Assembly (NCBI RefSeq): GCF_014697195.1
Contig: NZ_JACJRJ010000009.1
Coordinates: 62,001-126,000 of the forward strand
Source of the DNA: Cylindrospermum sp. FACHB-282
GTDB lineage: Bacteria; Cyanobacteriota; Cyanobacteriia; Cyanobacteriales; Nostocaceae
Reading direction: 5' to 3'
Length of the DNA stretch: 64,000 nucleotides
The notes under the pieces were generated by a model. It was not told the DNA's origin. It ran no database searches and saw only the letters and a list, made by a program, of their open reading frames with translations. This document shows, one piece after another, positions 18,617 to 28,397 of this stretch. Every line of letters begins with the position of its first letter. Within the stretch, counting starts at the first letter, position 1. Position numbers and translations under genes: made by a program.

Positions 18617-18661
18617 GAGAGCTTACACTCACCCGAACGCGGAGTGTGTGGAGTACGTCAC
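18556..18661 (+). ncRNA. Possible TnpB omega-RNA scaffold / right-end remnant
   Basis: Two well-formed stems are close together: ACCGTG (18561-18566) with CACGGT (18572-18577) around GGGCG, and ACACTC (18625-18630) with GAGTGT (18642-18647). The block ends in GGAGTACGTCAC at 18661. The order of a CCGTGGGG stem, AAAGCTC, an AGAG segment, a second stem and TACGTCAC resembles the right end and omega-RNA of cyanobacterial IS605-type elements. If so, bases after 18661 would have been the guide or target. No left end was recognised. Confidence 0.4.
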
Positions 18662-18876
18662 AAGCCTCAACAATAAACCTGCCTGAAAAATTAGGCACAA
18701 GGCAAGCTGAAAGTATTCGGATGAGTGGGTCTAGCAAGCTTACTTGATTTTCATAGAAAGGGATTAGGGGCAATGGGTATTGGTATTGGTAATTGGGAAA
18801 AAGGAGGAGACAAGAATGAAACTTCTCCAATAATTCCCCCTTCCAGACCCCAGATCCCAATCCCTTTTTCGGTTAG
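18662..18876. other. Non-coding tail with small inverted repeats
   Basis: GCCT-gaaaaatt-AGGC (about 18681-18696) and a weak G-rich/C-rich inverted pair (GGGATTAGGG near 18760 against CCCAATCCC near 18856) are visible. A minus-strand frame at 18579-18860 crosses these and the omega-RNA candidate and is not credible as a gene. Confidence 0.4.
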
Positions 18877-20466
18877 CTATGGTTTAATGTCTCGCTCTAG
18901 GATTTTAATTTGAGTGCCGGGATAATAGAACTGGAGGATTTTCGGACTTGACCAACCTAGCTTGGCTAAATTTTGAGCACCAGTTTGACTTAAGCCGACT
19001 CCATGTCCGAGTCCACCGCCAATAAAGGCATATCCCCACAGTTCTGGTTGGCCTTTATTTAGGGGTTGTAGGTAAAAAAGTGTGCTTACAGGAGCCGCAA
19101 AGGCACTACGCACTTCGTCTTTGTGTAGGCTAAAAGTGCCGATATCAGTTTTGACTGCCAGTTCCAGAATGCGCCCGCTTTGACTGCGCTTGACTACAGC
19201 TATGCCCTGAATGCTTTTGAGTTTGGAGTATGGGCTGTTTTTTACGCGCAAAAATTTTTGCATGTCCTTGGTAATATTTTCTAGGCTGGTTTCTTTGCGC
19301 CAACGAAATACACCCCAGCTGCTTTCATTAAATCCTGTTTTCATACTGATAAACTGCTGGAAGTTTTTTTCATCTGCTAAACTCTGCCCAGATAAGTTCC
19401 AAATATTCATCGGTGCATCGACTACTGGCCTGAGATAGGGACGATCCGCACCATTCCAGACATCACTGAAGTTGGCGGTGACGCCGCCTGTGGTAGAAGA
19501 ATACAGAGCATCCACTAACTCGTTTTGATAAGTTAGTACCATGCTCCTTGTGGCGGCGATCGCTCGGTCTGTGCTTGCCGCAGCTCCCTGTAGTCCCTCA
19601 TAGACTTGGCAGTGGGTATCAGCACATAACTGATAGTCGTCTATAGCAAATCTACGGATATTACGCAGGGCGTAGGTGCGGGCAATTATCGCCTGGGCTT
19701 CCATGGCTGAAGCAGGGGCACTGATACCAATTTCATAGGGCAATACCCCGCGCACATAGGTTTCTAGGGGGACTTGATTAACCAGAGTATAAGTACCGTA
19801 GGCGTTTGGCTGCAAATTCATCCGCCCAGCGTAAAGGCGATCGCTTTCCGGTTTTTCGCCTTGATTCACCCGAATCAAGTTTTTGTTAGTGCTAATGGAC
19901 AGATAATTTTGTTGGTAGCGCCTGCCATTGACTACCCAACTAACTCGCGGCACTTGTTGGAGTATTTTAGTATCGAGGTAGGCAATTTTCTGGCCAGATG
20001 CTTCTATGCTTTGCAATAATAAGCGTCGCAGTAAGGGAGTGCTATAGACATCCCGTTTCGCCCAGACTTGCCAACGTTCTGGTTGGGCTATTTCTACCTT
20101 TATTCCCTGAGAACGCCAATTTTGGGCACTGTCTTCAGCGGTTTCAAAGGTGCGGTAGTTACCCAAAACCACTACTTCCTCAATTACTGGTTGGGGTAAA
20201 GCCTCCATGGCTGTCTCCAGCTTGATCGGGTTTTGGGTGATTAGGGTTTCCTGCCTATTACCTACCGGAAATGTTAGTTTTAAGCGATCGCCTTTTGTCG
20301 GTGCCAGTTGCAGCTTATTCGTAGGTCTGTCACCAAATCGCTGCACAATTCCAATTCTCAGTTCCATATCCTGGGAGTTGCTCACAGGCCCTGAGGCAGC
20401 TGTCAGCCCCATTAAGCAAAATGTCGTCAGTGCAGTGTAGGAACAACGCCAGAAGAAGATTTTCAT
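18877..20466 (-). CDS. SpoIID/LytB domain exported protein
   Basis: About 529 residues from the ATG at 20466, which opens a signal peptide (KIFFWRCSYTALTTFCLMGLT). The frame is open for 82 more codons upstream, but those are encoded by repeat DNA. The SpoIID domain is in the second half: VPLETYVRGVLPYEIG, SAPASAMEAQAIIARTYALR, DTHCQVYEG and the C-terminal GHGVGLSQTGAQNLAKLGWS. In Bacillus SpoIID is a peptidoglycan lytic transglycosylase, and cyanobacterial members are thought to act on the cell wall. It probably works in the periplasm. Confidence 0.85.
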   Translation of the reverse strand: MKIFFWRCSYTALTTFCLMGLTAASGPVSNSQDMELRIGIVQRFGDRPTNKLQLAPTKGDRLKLTFPVGNRQETLITQNPIKLETAMEALPQPVIEEVVVLGNYRTFETAEDSAQNWRSQGIKVEIAQPERWQVWAKRDVYSTPLLRRLLLQSIEASGQKIAYLDTKILQQVPRVSWVVNGRRYQQNYLSISTNKNLIRVNQGEKPESDRLYAGRMNLQPNAYGTYTLVNQVPLETYVRGVLPYEIGISAPASAMEAQAIIARTYALRNIRRFAIDDYQLCADTHCQVYEGLQGAAASTDRAIAATRSMVLTYQNELVDALYSSTTGGVTANFSDVWNGADRPYLRPVVDAPMNIWNLSGQSLADEKNFQQFISMKTGFNESSWGVFRWRKETSLENITKDMQKFLRVKNSPYSKLKSIQGIAVVKRSQSGRILELAVKTDIGTFSLHKDEVRSAFAAPVSTLFYLQPLNKGQPELWGYAFIGGGLGHGVGLSQTGAQNLAKLGWSSPKILQFYYPGTQIKILERDIKP

Positions 20467-20824
20467 GAAAAGTTGATTTTGTCCCTTGGGAAAAACCTGT
20501 CCAAAATTGGTCAGTCTTTGCTTTTTGGCGGCTTTGAGAATCTCGTTTTCACCGTAGATATTGGGTGATGCCGGAAAAAAGCACCGAGTTAGCGCATCTA
20601 ACGAATAGATTTTGGATAAGGCTGACCAATTTTGGATAACTTTAATGAAACCCCCAGTGCGGCGTTGAGGAGGATTTTCAATTGGCTTTGTAATGTAGTG
20701 GTTTTGTCGCATGAACGCTCTAATGATACCATTACCCGTTTCGCACCGAACACTTGCAAATCGAAGTCAGAATGACTATGATTTATCTAAAGTCATAAAA
20801 AAGAACTAATCAGCAGAGCTCCCT
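20467..20824. repeat. Repeat-bearing region between spoIID-like gene and sulfiredoxin
   Basis: CCAAAATTGGTCAG (20501-20514) is mirrored perfectly by CTGACCAATTTTGG (20622-20635), giving a stem with a loop of about 107 nt. The stretch from 20483 (CCCTTGGGAAAAACCTG) to 20514 repeats the terminator left arm and loop at 4124-4155 with two base differences. Promoters for both divergent genes must also lie here. Confidence 0.7.
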
Positions 20825-21088
20825 ATGGTTAGAGTACAAGAAATTCCATTAAATCAGATTAATCGGCCCTTGCCGCGTCAGAACGATGCACATAAAGTAC
20901 AAACCTTAATGGAATCGATAGCGGCAATTGGGCAGCAAGAACCCATAGAGGTACTAGAAGTAGATGGACGGTATTATGGCTTTTCTGGTTGCCATCGCTA
21001 TGAAGCTTGCCAACGTTTAGGCCAATTTACCATCTTAGCCAGAGTTCGCAGAGCTACCCGGAGCGTTCTTAAAATGCACATGGCATGA
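20825..21088 (+). CDS. srxA: Sulfiredoxin
   Basis: Repairs hyperoxidised (sulfinic) 2-Cys peroxiredoxins using ATP. At 87 residues it has the usual compact size. The active-site motif FSGCHRYEA has the catalytic C56. The N-terminal VQEIPLNQINRPLPRQND and the C-terminal RSVLKMHMA are typical. Monocistronic; an oxidative-stress role is known for the family in cyanobacteria. Confidence 0.92.
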   Translation: MVRVQEIPLNQINRPLPRQNDAHKVQTLMESIAAIGQQEPIEVLEVDGRYYGFSGCHRYEACQRLGQFTILARVRRATRSVLKMHMA

Positions 21089-21298
21089 GTCAAACCCCTG
21101 ATGGGAGATATCTGAAACCAAGTCGATTTAGTAAAAACAGCCTGGATGCTAAAAAGTTCGCCAGAAGATTGATTTCTCATGCATAAAAGGAATTGGCATT
21201 GGGGATAATGAATAATGTCCTCTGCCAAATTACAAGATTACCCGGTACGCGTAAAGCGAGCGTGTCTTTAGACCTGAGAGTGTCAACAATTCCTGACT

Positions 21299-21991
21299 AT
21301 GCATGACAGCTTAAATTCCCAAAATTCCCAAATTGACTTCACCCACCAGTTGCAAGATTTAATGCAACGGGTGGGTATTTCTAGTTTTAAATCACTGAGT
21401 CGCGCTGCTGGCGTTTCAGAGCGTCAAATTTTGCGGTTACGGCGCGGATTGCTAGGGCAGATGCAGGTGGATGGGCTGCTAAAGCTCTCACAAGTGCTAC
21501 AAGTCTCATTGAGTGAATTAGTAGCAACTTTCTCCGTACCAAGTACTGTTGACGTAGCTAAAATCACCCAATTTTCAGGTAGTGAGCAGGAATTATTACA
21601 ACAAATTACAGTTTTGCAAAAAGAGTACCAGGGAATATTGCTAGTCTTGGAACAGCAGCGAGAGGTATTACTGCAAGAATTTCAACAGTCGAGTTTGCAA
21701 TTGTTGGAGTCTTTTCTGTTGTCTTGGCCGACAGCAGTGCAAAAAGCCCAGGAAAATCCCCAATTCGAGGCGATAAAATTAGTAATGTTGGTGCAAAAGC
21801 CCCTAGAAACCTTGTTACAGGCGTGGGGAGTCAAAGCGATCGCACCTGTAGGAGCAGAACTACCATACAATCCCCAATTGCACCAATTGATGGAGGGAAT
21901 TGCACAACCAGGGGAAATAGTTAAGGTACGTTATACTGGCTACCATCAAGGAGAGAAGCTGCTTTATCGAGCCAAGGTGAGTCCTGTGTAA
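21299..21991 (+). CDS. HTH domain fused to a GrpE-like domain
   Basis: 230 residues. Residues about 15-75 form an XRE/Cro-like helix-turn-helix (SFKSLSRAAGVSERQILRLR, then DGLLKLSQVLQVSLSEL). A long amphipathic helix follows at about 95-150 (ISEQELLQQITVL region, LEQQREVLLQEFQQSS). The C-terminal part has GrpE signatures: VQKPLETLLQAWGVKAI, PVGAELPYNPQLHQLM and the last strand GEIVKVRYTGYHQGEKLL. GrpE is the nucleotide exchange factor of DnaK, and dnaK is not nearby. Fusion to a DNA-binding domain is unusual. It may couple chaperone state to transcription; this is inference. Confidence 0.75.
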   Translation: MHDSLNSQNSQIDFTHQLQDLMQRVGISSFKSLSRAAGVSERQILRLRRGLLGQMQVDGLLKLSQVLQVSLSELVATFSVPSTVDVAKITQFSGSEQELLQQITVLQKEYQGILLVLEQQREVLLQEFQQSSLQLLESFLLSWPTAVQKAQENPQFEAIKLVMLVQKPLETLLQAWGVKAIAPVGAELPYNPQLHQLMEGIAQPGEIVKVRYTGYHQGEKLLYRAKVSPV

Positions 21992-22447
21992 ATATTTAGA
22001 TTTTGATAAGTAACCTAATTGATGTTTTTAAATTAATTATTAACACTTATAATTTAAGATAGGATTTTACATCCAAAAGCACTATTTCTATAAATTTACT
22101 AGACTTGAGAATAATAAAACAGCATAGTCAAGAGCCTCATAGAACTGCTATTCGAGGCTCAGTACAACTAACTTCCAGGGATGGGAGGGTTAAATTTAAA
22201 TTTAGCCTTTGTCACAGGCACACATGAGAATTTTGACCAAGAAATTAAGATTTTACGCATTGGTCAAAGCCTTGCTGTCAACGAATAGTATTGATTGAGA
22301 ATCAGTTTTGACCATAGGCAAGGTGCTTATATAAACTAAAATTCTGGTTGACTGAATATTTCAGGCAAATTTTATTCAAAACTTCTTAAAGTGTGATGCC
22401 TAAAAGGTGGAAAGTGGGTTTAAGAGCTTACAAATAGGACTTCGCGT
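21992..22447. other. 456-bp intergenic region before the histidine kinase
   Basis: AT-rich. GAGCCTC (22132-22138) and GAGGCTC (22154-22160) form a 7-bp stem with a 15-nt loop, possibly a terminator for the HTH-GrpE gene. No reading frame of note was found. The kinase promoter is presumably in the last 100 bp. Confidence 0.45.
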
Positions 22448-25400
22448 ATGAACAATAAGAATACCCCCGACCAATCACAAGAAGCCGTTAGCAATTATCC
22501 GCCCTCAAACCAGCCGGAAAATTTCTCTGTTGCCTTTCTGCTGCAAATCATCAACGCTGCTGAAGATCCGATTTTTGTTAAAGATTGCCAACATCGCTGG
22601 GTGCTGTTAAATGATGCTTTCTGTAATTTATTAGGGCGTTCTCGAGAAGAACTGATCGGCAAGTCAGATTATGAGTTTTTTCCCAAAGCTGAAGCTGATG
22701 TGTTTTGGGAAAAAGATGAATTGGTTTTGACCACAGGCATTACCAATGAAAATGAAGAATATTTGACCAATACTCTAGGTGTGGTGCATGTTATCTCTAC
22801 TAAAAAATGGTTATTTGTGGATAATGCAGGTAATAAATTTCTAGTTGGTTCTATTCGAGAAAGTACAAAGTATCGGCAGGTGGAAGCTGAATTACATGCC
22901 TCCAAACAGATGCTGCAACTAGTAATGGATAATATTCCCCAGGCAATTTTTTGGAAAGACCGTAATTCAGTATATTTGGGTTGCAACCAGAACTTTGCGA
23001 TTGTGGCGGGGGTAAATTCCCCAGAGAACATTGTGGGTAAGACAGACTATGAGTTGGCATGGAAAAAGGAAGAGGCTGACTGGTATCAAGAATGCGATCG
23101 CCGTGTGATGGAGTCTCAGACACCGGAATATAGTTTAATTGAAACCCAATTGCAAGCAGATGGCCGACAGCGGTGGGTAGAAACCAATAGAATACTGCTT
23201 CACGATCAGGGGGGTAATATCATTGGCATTCTTGGTAATTTTACAGATATCACAACTCGCAAAGAAGCAGAATTAGCCCTACAGCAATTAAATAATCAAC
23301 TGGAGAACAGAGTAGAGGAACGCACTGCCGAACTCAGTCGTGCAATTGACAGATTGGAGCAAGAAATCAGCGATCGCCAGGCCGCCCTACGGGAACTCAC
23401 CTTGTTAGAAACGCAACAGCGATCCTCACAACAACTGTTGCAGCAGGTGATGGATAACATTCCCCAGTTAATTTTTTGGAAAGACCTTAAGTCAGTATAT
23501 CTAGGCTGTAACCAGAACTTTGCCCGGGTTGCCGGTGTGAATTCGCCAGAGCATCTTGTGGGTTTAACTGACTATGATTTGCCTTGGACAAACAAAGAGT
23601 CTGACTGGCGTCGTTCATGCGATCGCCGTGTAATGGAGTCAGGTATAGCAGAACTGCACATGATTGAAACCCAACAACAAGCTGATGGCAAGCTGAGTTG
23701 GGCAGATACTAATAGAATTCCACTGCGCGACGCTCAAGGCAATGTGGTAGGTATCCTTGGTACTTACGAAGATATCACCGAGCGCAAACGAACTGAAGAA
23801 GCCCTACATCAAAGTCAGGCCAACTTCCAAAAGCTATCGGCAAACGTGCCGGGAATGCTCTACCAATTTGTACTGCATTCCGATGGCTCTATCTCCTTCG
23901 CTTATGTTAATTCTGGTTCCTACGAACTATTCGGGTTGACACCAGAGGAACTTCTGGCAAATGCTTACTCGCTAATGTCACTCATCCATCCAGATGAATT
24001 TCAGGACTTTCAAGCATCCATTGTTGTTTCTGCCCAAACCTTGGAACCGTGGCGGTGGGAAAGGCGACTGCTTTTTCCTAGCGGACAAATCAAATGGGTA
24101 AAGGCTGCATCCCGTCCAGAACAGCAAGCCGATGGGTCAGTGATCTGGGATGGTCTAGTAATGGACATAACCCCGATTAAGCAAGCAGAGGCGGCACTAC
24201 AGCAAGCTTATGCAGAACTAGAAAGACGAGTAGAAGAGCGTACTAAAGAATTGGCACGCAGTAACGAGGCGCTACAGGCTGAGATTACCGAACGGCAACA
24301 GATAGAAATAGAATTGAGGGCTTCCCAGCAAAGATTAGCCTTGTTGGTTCAACAAACACCAATAGGTGTGATTGAATGGAATACCAACTTTGAGATTCAG
24401 GAATGGAATCCGGCGGCAGAAAAAATTTTTGGATACAGCAAAAGTGAAGTTCTGGGTTGTAATTTTACCTTTTTAGTTCCTGATGCTTCTAGAGAATATG
24501 TAGATTTAGTAATGGCTGCTCTGTTGGAAAGACAAGGCGAAATTTTGGGTGTCAATGAAAATCTGACAAAAGACAATAGGGTAATTACTTGCGAATGGTA
24601 TAACAACTCCTTAGTAGCTGACAATGGTGAAGTGATTAGTATTGCCTCAATAGTGCTTGATATCACAGAGCGCAAACTGGCAGAAACTCAGCTAAAACAG
24701 CAGGCAGAAGACTTAGAAACAGCCATACTTGAACTCCAGCACACTCAAATACAGCTGATCCAAAGCGAGAAAATGTCTGGTCTAGGGCAACTGGTAGCAG
24801 GTGTTGCTCATGAAATAAACAACCCTGTCAACTTCATTTACGGCAACCTCACTCATGCCAACGAATACATCCGAGATTTAATGAAACTGGTCAAACTCTA
24901 CCAGCAACACTATTCCGATCCCATACGGGAAATTCAGGAACTAGTAACAGAGATAGACCTAGGATTTATGATCGATGACTTGCCAAAACTCCTCAAGTCT
25001 ATCGAAATTGGGGCACAGCGGATTCGGGAAATTGTAGTATCCCTACGCACCTTTTCCCGCATGGATGAAGCTGATATGAAACAGGTGAATATTCATGAGG
25101 GTATTGATAGTACCCTCATGATTTTAGAACATCGGATTAAAGCTACACCTGTCCGCTGCGAAATTCAGGTGGTCAAAGAATACAGTAAACTGCCATTGGT
25201 GGAATGTTATGCGGGGCAACTCAACCAAGTCTTTATGAATATTTTGGCAAATGCAATTGATGCTATAGAAGAGTCGATGAACGCTAACAAATTAAATGGC
25301 AATCCTCAGATTCATATTCGCACTCAATTAGTAGATGCAAATCAAGTCAGAATTAGCATTGCTGATAACGGAGGGGGAATTACAGAGGAAGTTAAAAATC

Positions 25401-25567
25401 GACTATTTGATCCATTCTTTACCACAAAGCCCATTGGAAAAGGTACTGGCATGGGGCTATCCATTAGCTACCAAATTATCTCCCAACGGCATGGCGGCTC
25501 TTTAGAATGTTTTTCCCAGCTAGGGAATGGTTCTGAGTTTGTAATTACTATCCCTTTACATCAATGA
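22448..25567 (+). CDS. Multi-PAS sensor histidine kinase
   Basis: 1039 residues with no transmembrane segment, so cytoplasmic. About five PAS/PAC units run from residue 25 to 755. Units 2 and 3 are clear internal duplicates, each with a copy of VMDNIPQ(A/L)IFWKD followed by [11 protein letters not shown]. Coiled-coil linkers ([13 protein letters not shown]-like) separate units at about 280-320 and 590-625. HisKA has H788 in [11 protein letters not shown]. The HATPase has N-box [11 protein letters not shown]1 IADNGGGI and G2 [11 protein letters not shown]. No receiver domain is attached. The STAS gene and the response-regulator phosphatase next to it are likely partners. Confidence 0.88.
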   Translation: MNNKNTPDQSQEAVSNYPPSNQPENFSVAFLLQIINAAEDPIFVKDCQHRWVLLNDAFCNLLGRSREELIGKSDYEFFPKAEADVFWEKDELVLTTGITNENEEYLTNTLGVVHVISTKKWLFVDNAGNKFLVGSIRESTKYRQVEAELHASKQMLQLVMDNIPQAIFWKDRNSVYLGCNQNFAIVAGVNSPENIVGKTDYELAWKKEEADWYQECDRRVMESQTPEYSLIETQLQADGRQRWVETNRILLHDQGGNIIGILGNFTDITTRKEAELALQQLNNQLENRVEERTAELSRAIDRLEQEISDRQAALRELTLLETQQRSSQQLLQQVMDNIPQLIFWKDLKSVYLGCNQNFARVAGVNSPEHLVGLTDYDLPWTNKESDWRRSCDRRVMESGIAELHMIETQQQADGKLSWADTNRIPLRDAQGNVVGILGTYEDITERKRTEEALHQSQANFQKLSANVPGMLYQFVLHSDGSISFAYVNSGSYELFGLTPEELLANAYSLMSLIHPDEFQDFQASIVVSAQTLEPWRWERRLLFPSGQIKWVKAASRPEQQADGSVIWDGLVMDITPIKQAEAALQQAYAELERRVEERTKELARSNEALQAEITERQQIEIELRASQQRLALLVQQTPIGVIEWNTNFEIQEWNPAAEKIFGYSKSEVLGCNFTFLVPDASREYVDLVMAALLERQGEILGVNENLTKDNRVITCEWYNNSLVADNGEVISIASIVLDITERKLAETQLKQQAEDLETAILELQHTQIQLIQSEKMSGLGQLVAGVAHEINNPVNFIYGNLTHANEYIRDLMKLVKLYQQHYSDPIREIQELVTEIDLGFMIDDLPKLLKSIEIGAQRIREIVVSLRTFSRMDEADMKQVNIHEGIDSTLMILEHRIKATPVRCEIQVVKEYSKLPLVECYAGQLNQVFMNILANAIDAIEESMNANKLNGNPQIHIRTQLVDANQVRISIADNGGGITEEVKNRLFDPFFTTKPIGKGTGMGLSISYQIISQRHGGSLECFSQLGNGSEFVITIPLHQ

Positions 25568-25582
25568 TAACTTTATAAAGAA

Positions 25583-25598
25583 ACTTGTCTAGACAAGT
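25583..25598. repeat. Perfect 16-bp palindrome behind the histidine kinase
   Basis: ACTTGTCTAGACAAGT starts 16 nt after the kinase stop. The following TCTTCAGTTTTTAATG contains a T-run, so it may be a terminator or a protein-binding site. The rest of the 305-bp gap (25568-25872) is AT-rich and featureless. Confidence 0.5.
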
Positions 25599-25872
25599 CT
25601 TCAGTTTTTAATGTTCACTAAAAACTTTCATAAATATTTTCATTTGTACTCAATCAGGTTTTCCAGGTCAGGTGATAATTATAGATTAAGCCTGAGTAAT
25701 TATAAATAAAATAATCTTAAATATTGGAGAAGTGAAAATTGAGAATTTATCTACTAAGCTTGGGACATGAATACTCTCTGAATTTTATATGGTGAGCATT
25801 TTTGAAATGTCTTATGATTGGTATATACTAGCAAAATCAGAACATTGTTGACGCTAATTAGAGTGACCTATT

Positions 25873-26199
25873 ATGAGACAGCAGGTGAAAGTTATTAAAC
25901 TCAGCGGAAATTTAAACGCCAGCACTTCACAAGAATTTCGGCAAACGATTACAGAAACTCTCGAAATTGGCGTAAAAATTGTGTTAGTTGATTGTCAAGA
26001 TGTAACCTTTATGGATAGTTCTGGTTTAGGTGCTTTGGTGTTAGCTTTCAAAACCCTGCGGGCAGCAGATACCAAGCTGGTTCTCTGCTCAATTAATGAG
26101 CAAGTCAGGATATTATTTGAATTGACTAGTATGGATAAGGTCTTTGAGATATTTCCTAGTCAAGATGCATTTAATAGGATTGTACTATCCGCCAATTAA
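25873..26199 (+). CDS. STAS-domain anti-sigma factor antagonist
   Basis: A 108-residue single STAS domain (SpoIIAA/RsbV type). The phosphorylatable serine is S49 in VTFMDSSGLGALVLAF. Such proteins bind an anti-sigma kinase when dephosphorylated. The gene sits tail-to-tail, with no gap, against a PP2C-type phosphatase with a receiver domain (26200-27336), an obvious candidate for its dephosphorylation. No RsbW-type kinase is adjacent. Confidence 0.88.
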   Translation: MRQQVKVIKLSGNLNASTSQEFRQTITETLEIGVKIVLVDCQDVTFMDSSGLGALVLAFKTLRAADTKLVLCSINEQVRILFELTSMDKVFEIFPSQDAFNRIVLSAN

Positions 26200-27336
26200 T
26201 TAATCAAATTTAATCTGAAGGATAGATAAATCATCATCAAAAGCCTCTTTGGAGTTTAAATTGATTAGGTAATTCAGTATATGATTGAGTTGATAATCAG
26301 TGGGATGCTGTAAGCTAACTAGTAGCTGAATAAAAGCATCCAGACTCCAAAGTGTGCCATTTGATTTAGTAATCTCATAAGCACCGTCACTAAAAATATA
26401 AAGGGTACTGCATTTTTCAATATGACAAAACCCATCAACATATTTGGCTTCTGGAAACATACCAACTGGCATACCGGGGGTTTTTAAGAGTTTTACTTCA
26501 GCACTATTTGAAGATTTACCAGATACTAATACTGCTGGTGGATGACCGGCACTGGCATAAATTAATTGGCGATTGACTCGGTTATAAACTCCATACCAGA
26601 TAGTAAAGTATTTGTCATTTTGATAACTCATCTGGAAGGTTTCATTCAAAGCTGCCAGCACATTACTTGGTTGATAGTAATTCAAACTTTTGAGCGCACG
26701 AGAACGGAGTAGATTTAGGACTGAAATAGAGGGAAGAGTGGCTCTGAGACCATGTCCGGCTGTATCCAGCAAGTAAATTGCCAGATAATCAGAATCTAGC
26801 CAGTAGTAATCAAAACAATCACCGCCAAGTTGTCGTGAGGGAATGAATCGGGAATCGATGCTCAAGGGTGCAGTCACGGGGAGAGGCAGAAGGGATCGCA
26901 CGTATTCTGCTGCTTCTGCCAGTTCTGTTTCTAACAGTAGCTTTTGGGTTTGTAAATCTCGACTCAACTGATGTAGCCGTAATCCTGCTCTTACCCGCGC
27001 TTGCAATTCATTTTGCTCGATGGGTTTAGAGATAAAATCATCAGCACCTGCATCTAATCCCTTGACACGATCAGCAACTGAAACCAAAGATGTTAATAAA
27101 ATAAAGAATGTGGTGGATAAACTAGGGTCACGCTTAATCCGGTGGCAGACTTCTAGACCATTCAATCCCGGCATAATCCAATCACAAATAATTAGTGCTG
27201 GATGGCTGAGGCTCGCTTTGACAATTCCTTCTTCTCCGTTACTGGCAGCGACTACATCATAGCCCTGTTTTTCTAACATCCTTTTTAGGAGTATTTGTAT
27301 GGAAAGATCATCATCAATTACTAGTATTTGAAACAT
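26200..27336 (-). CDS. Response regulator with PP2C (SpoIIE/RsbU) phosphatase output
   Basis: About 378 residues from the ATG at 27336, which begins the receiver fold FQILVIDDDLS. The 35 upstream in-frame residues are hydrophobic and non-conserved. The receiver has acidic D8-D10 and phospho-acceptor D52 in ICDWIMPGLNG, with the conserved lysine in FISKPIEQNE. The phosphatase domain starts near residue 145: SRQLGGDCFDYYWLD, LLDTAGHGLRATL, YASAGHPPAVL and IFSDGAYEI with the metal-binding aspartates. It is probably activated by phosphorylation and acts on STAS proteins. Confidence 0.88.
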   Translation of the reverse strand: MFQILVIDDDLSIQILLKRMLEKQGYDVVAASNGEEGIVKASLSHPALIICDWIMPGLNGLEVCHRIKRDPSLSTTFFILLTSLVSVADRVKGLDAGADDFISKPIEQNELQARVRAGLRLHQLSRDLQTQKLLLETELAEAAEYVRSLLPLPVTAPLSIDSRFIPSRQLGGDCFDYYWLDSDYLAIYLLDTAGHGLRATLPSISVLNLLRSRALKSLNYYQPSNVLAALNETFQMSYQNDKYFTIWYGVYNRVNRQLIYASAGHPPAVLVSGKSSNSAEVKLLKTPGMPVGMFPEAKYVDGFCHIEKCSTLYIFSDGAYEITKSNGTLWSLDAFIQLLVSLQHPTDYQLNHILNYLINLNSKEAFDDDLSILQIKFD

Positions 27337-27487
27337 AATAACCAGGGAAATGCTAATTAATATTTTGTAGAAGAATAAAAATAAAAAGAAAGTAAGGACT
27401 AATGGGTTAGTAGTACCTCTATGTCCATAGCAGTCACCCATTATCCATGACTCAGCGACTTCCAGACCTTTGGAGAGCCATTACATA

Positions 27488-28255
27488 TTATGGCGGTGAG
27501 AGAGGATTCAACCACAAAAGCATAGCGCGTTTTAGCTGAGTCAAGTCACGGTATACTTCTTGCTTGAACCATTGCCCTAGGGCGTCAAAGGGGGTGAAAG
27601 ATACTCCTGGTTGCCATTTAATATCCTGACCTAAAGGTGTGGTATGAGTTCCAGGCAATGTTTGCACTGTCACCATCTCAGGAAAGCGTGCTTGTAATAT
27701 TTTGGTTAAGGCTACTGATTGGTCGATGGTATCATTGCTAAATTTTATTAATAAATTGCGTCGGATTTGATAGCGTTCTTGCACAAGCTGGTTAGTTTCC
27801 AAGGGTGTGGGGGTAAACTCGATTGCCAAAGTAGAATTTAACTGTTCTACTAAGGGGATAGCTTCCTTGGCAGCGTAGTTGTTGAAGGATATTAAAATAT
27901 TACCTGCGCGTTCGACTTCAAATAAGCTACCAATAAGCAAGTGGAGTTTGCAGCCCATACTGTGCCCGACGCCGTAAATTGGGAGATATAGCTTGCGTAA
28001 TTCTCCAGTATCATGTAAGAGTTCTCTGGTGCGCTCGAAGTTTAGCAGCGCAGATTTAGCGATCGCTTGATGATCCAAGGTGTTAACAAAAGGCGTAGCA
28101 ATGACAACATATCCTTTGCTGGCCAAGTGTTCTAGTAACCAGCGGTAAGTCAGGTGGGGTGCGGTGGCGACAAATGCTCCTCCTAGGAAGTGGATTATAC
28201 CGATGGGATTGCGGGGAATGACTACCCAGTTGCCTCTGATTTCTTTCCAGTCCAT
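27488..28255 (-). CDS. DUF1350 family protein (alpha/beta-hydrolase-like)
   Basis: 255 residues of a family conserved in cyanobacteria and plastids with no firm function. The start reads DWKEIRGNWVVIPRNPIGIIHFLGGAFVATAPHLTYR in outline, then PFVNTLDHQAIAKSA. A nucleophile-elbow-like GVGHSMGCKLHLLIG lies near residue 118. This suggests an alpha/beta-hydrolase fold, but activity is untested as far as I know. It lies on the same strand as the phosphatase gene, 151 bp upstream of it. It is a single-copy gene. Confidence 0.75.
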   Translation of the reverse strand: MDWKEIRGNWVVIPRNPIGIIHFLGGAFVATAPHLTYRWLLEHLASKGYVVIATPFVNTLDHQAIAKSALLNFERTRELLHDTGELRKLYLPIYGVGHSMGCKLHLLIGSLFEVERAGNILISFNNYAAKEAIPLVEQLNSTLAIEFTPTPLETNQLVQERYQIRRNLLIKFSNDTIDQSVALTKILQARFPEMVTVQTLPGTHTTPLGQDIKWQPGVSFTPFDALGQWFKQEVYRDLTQLKRAMLLWLNPLSPP

Positions 28256-28397
28256 ACCGATGTGCGATCGCTTGATTGATATTCTTTAATGTTAGTCCGG
28301 GGATCGCAACGGTGGGGTGGATGCCGGAAAAAGCTGGTTTTTGCCATCCCTCTCTCCTGTCTACTTCCTTGAGGCACATTCACCCAGAGTATTAGTT

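Noticed and set aside
18579-18860. 93-aa minus-strand frame behind petF
   Set aside because: It is the antisense reading of the hairpin region proposed as an omega-RNA remnant; no protein family is seen.
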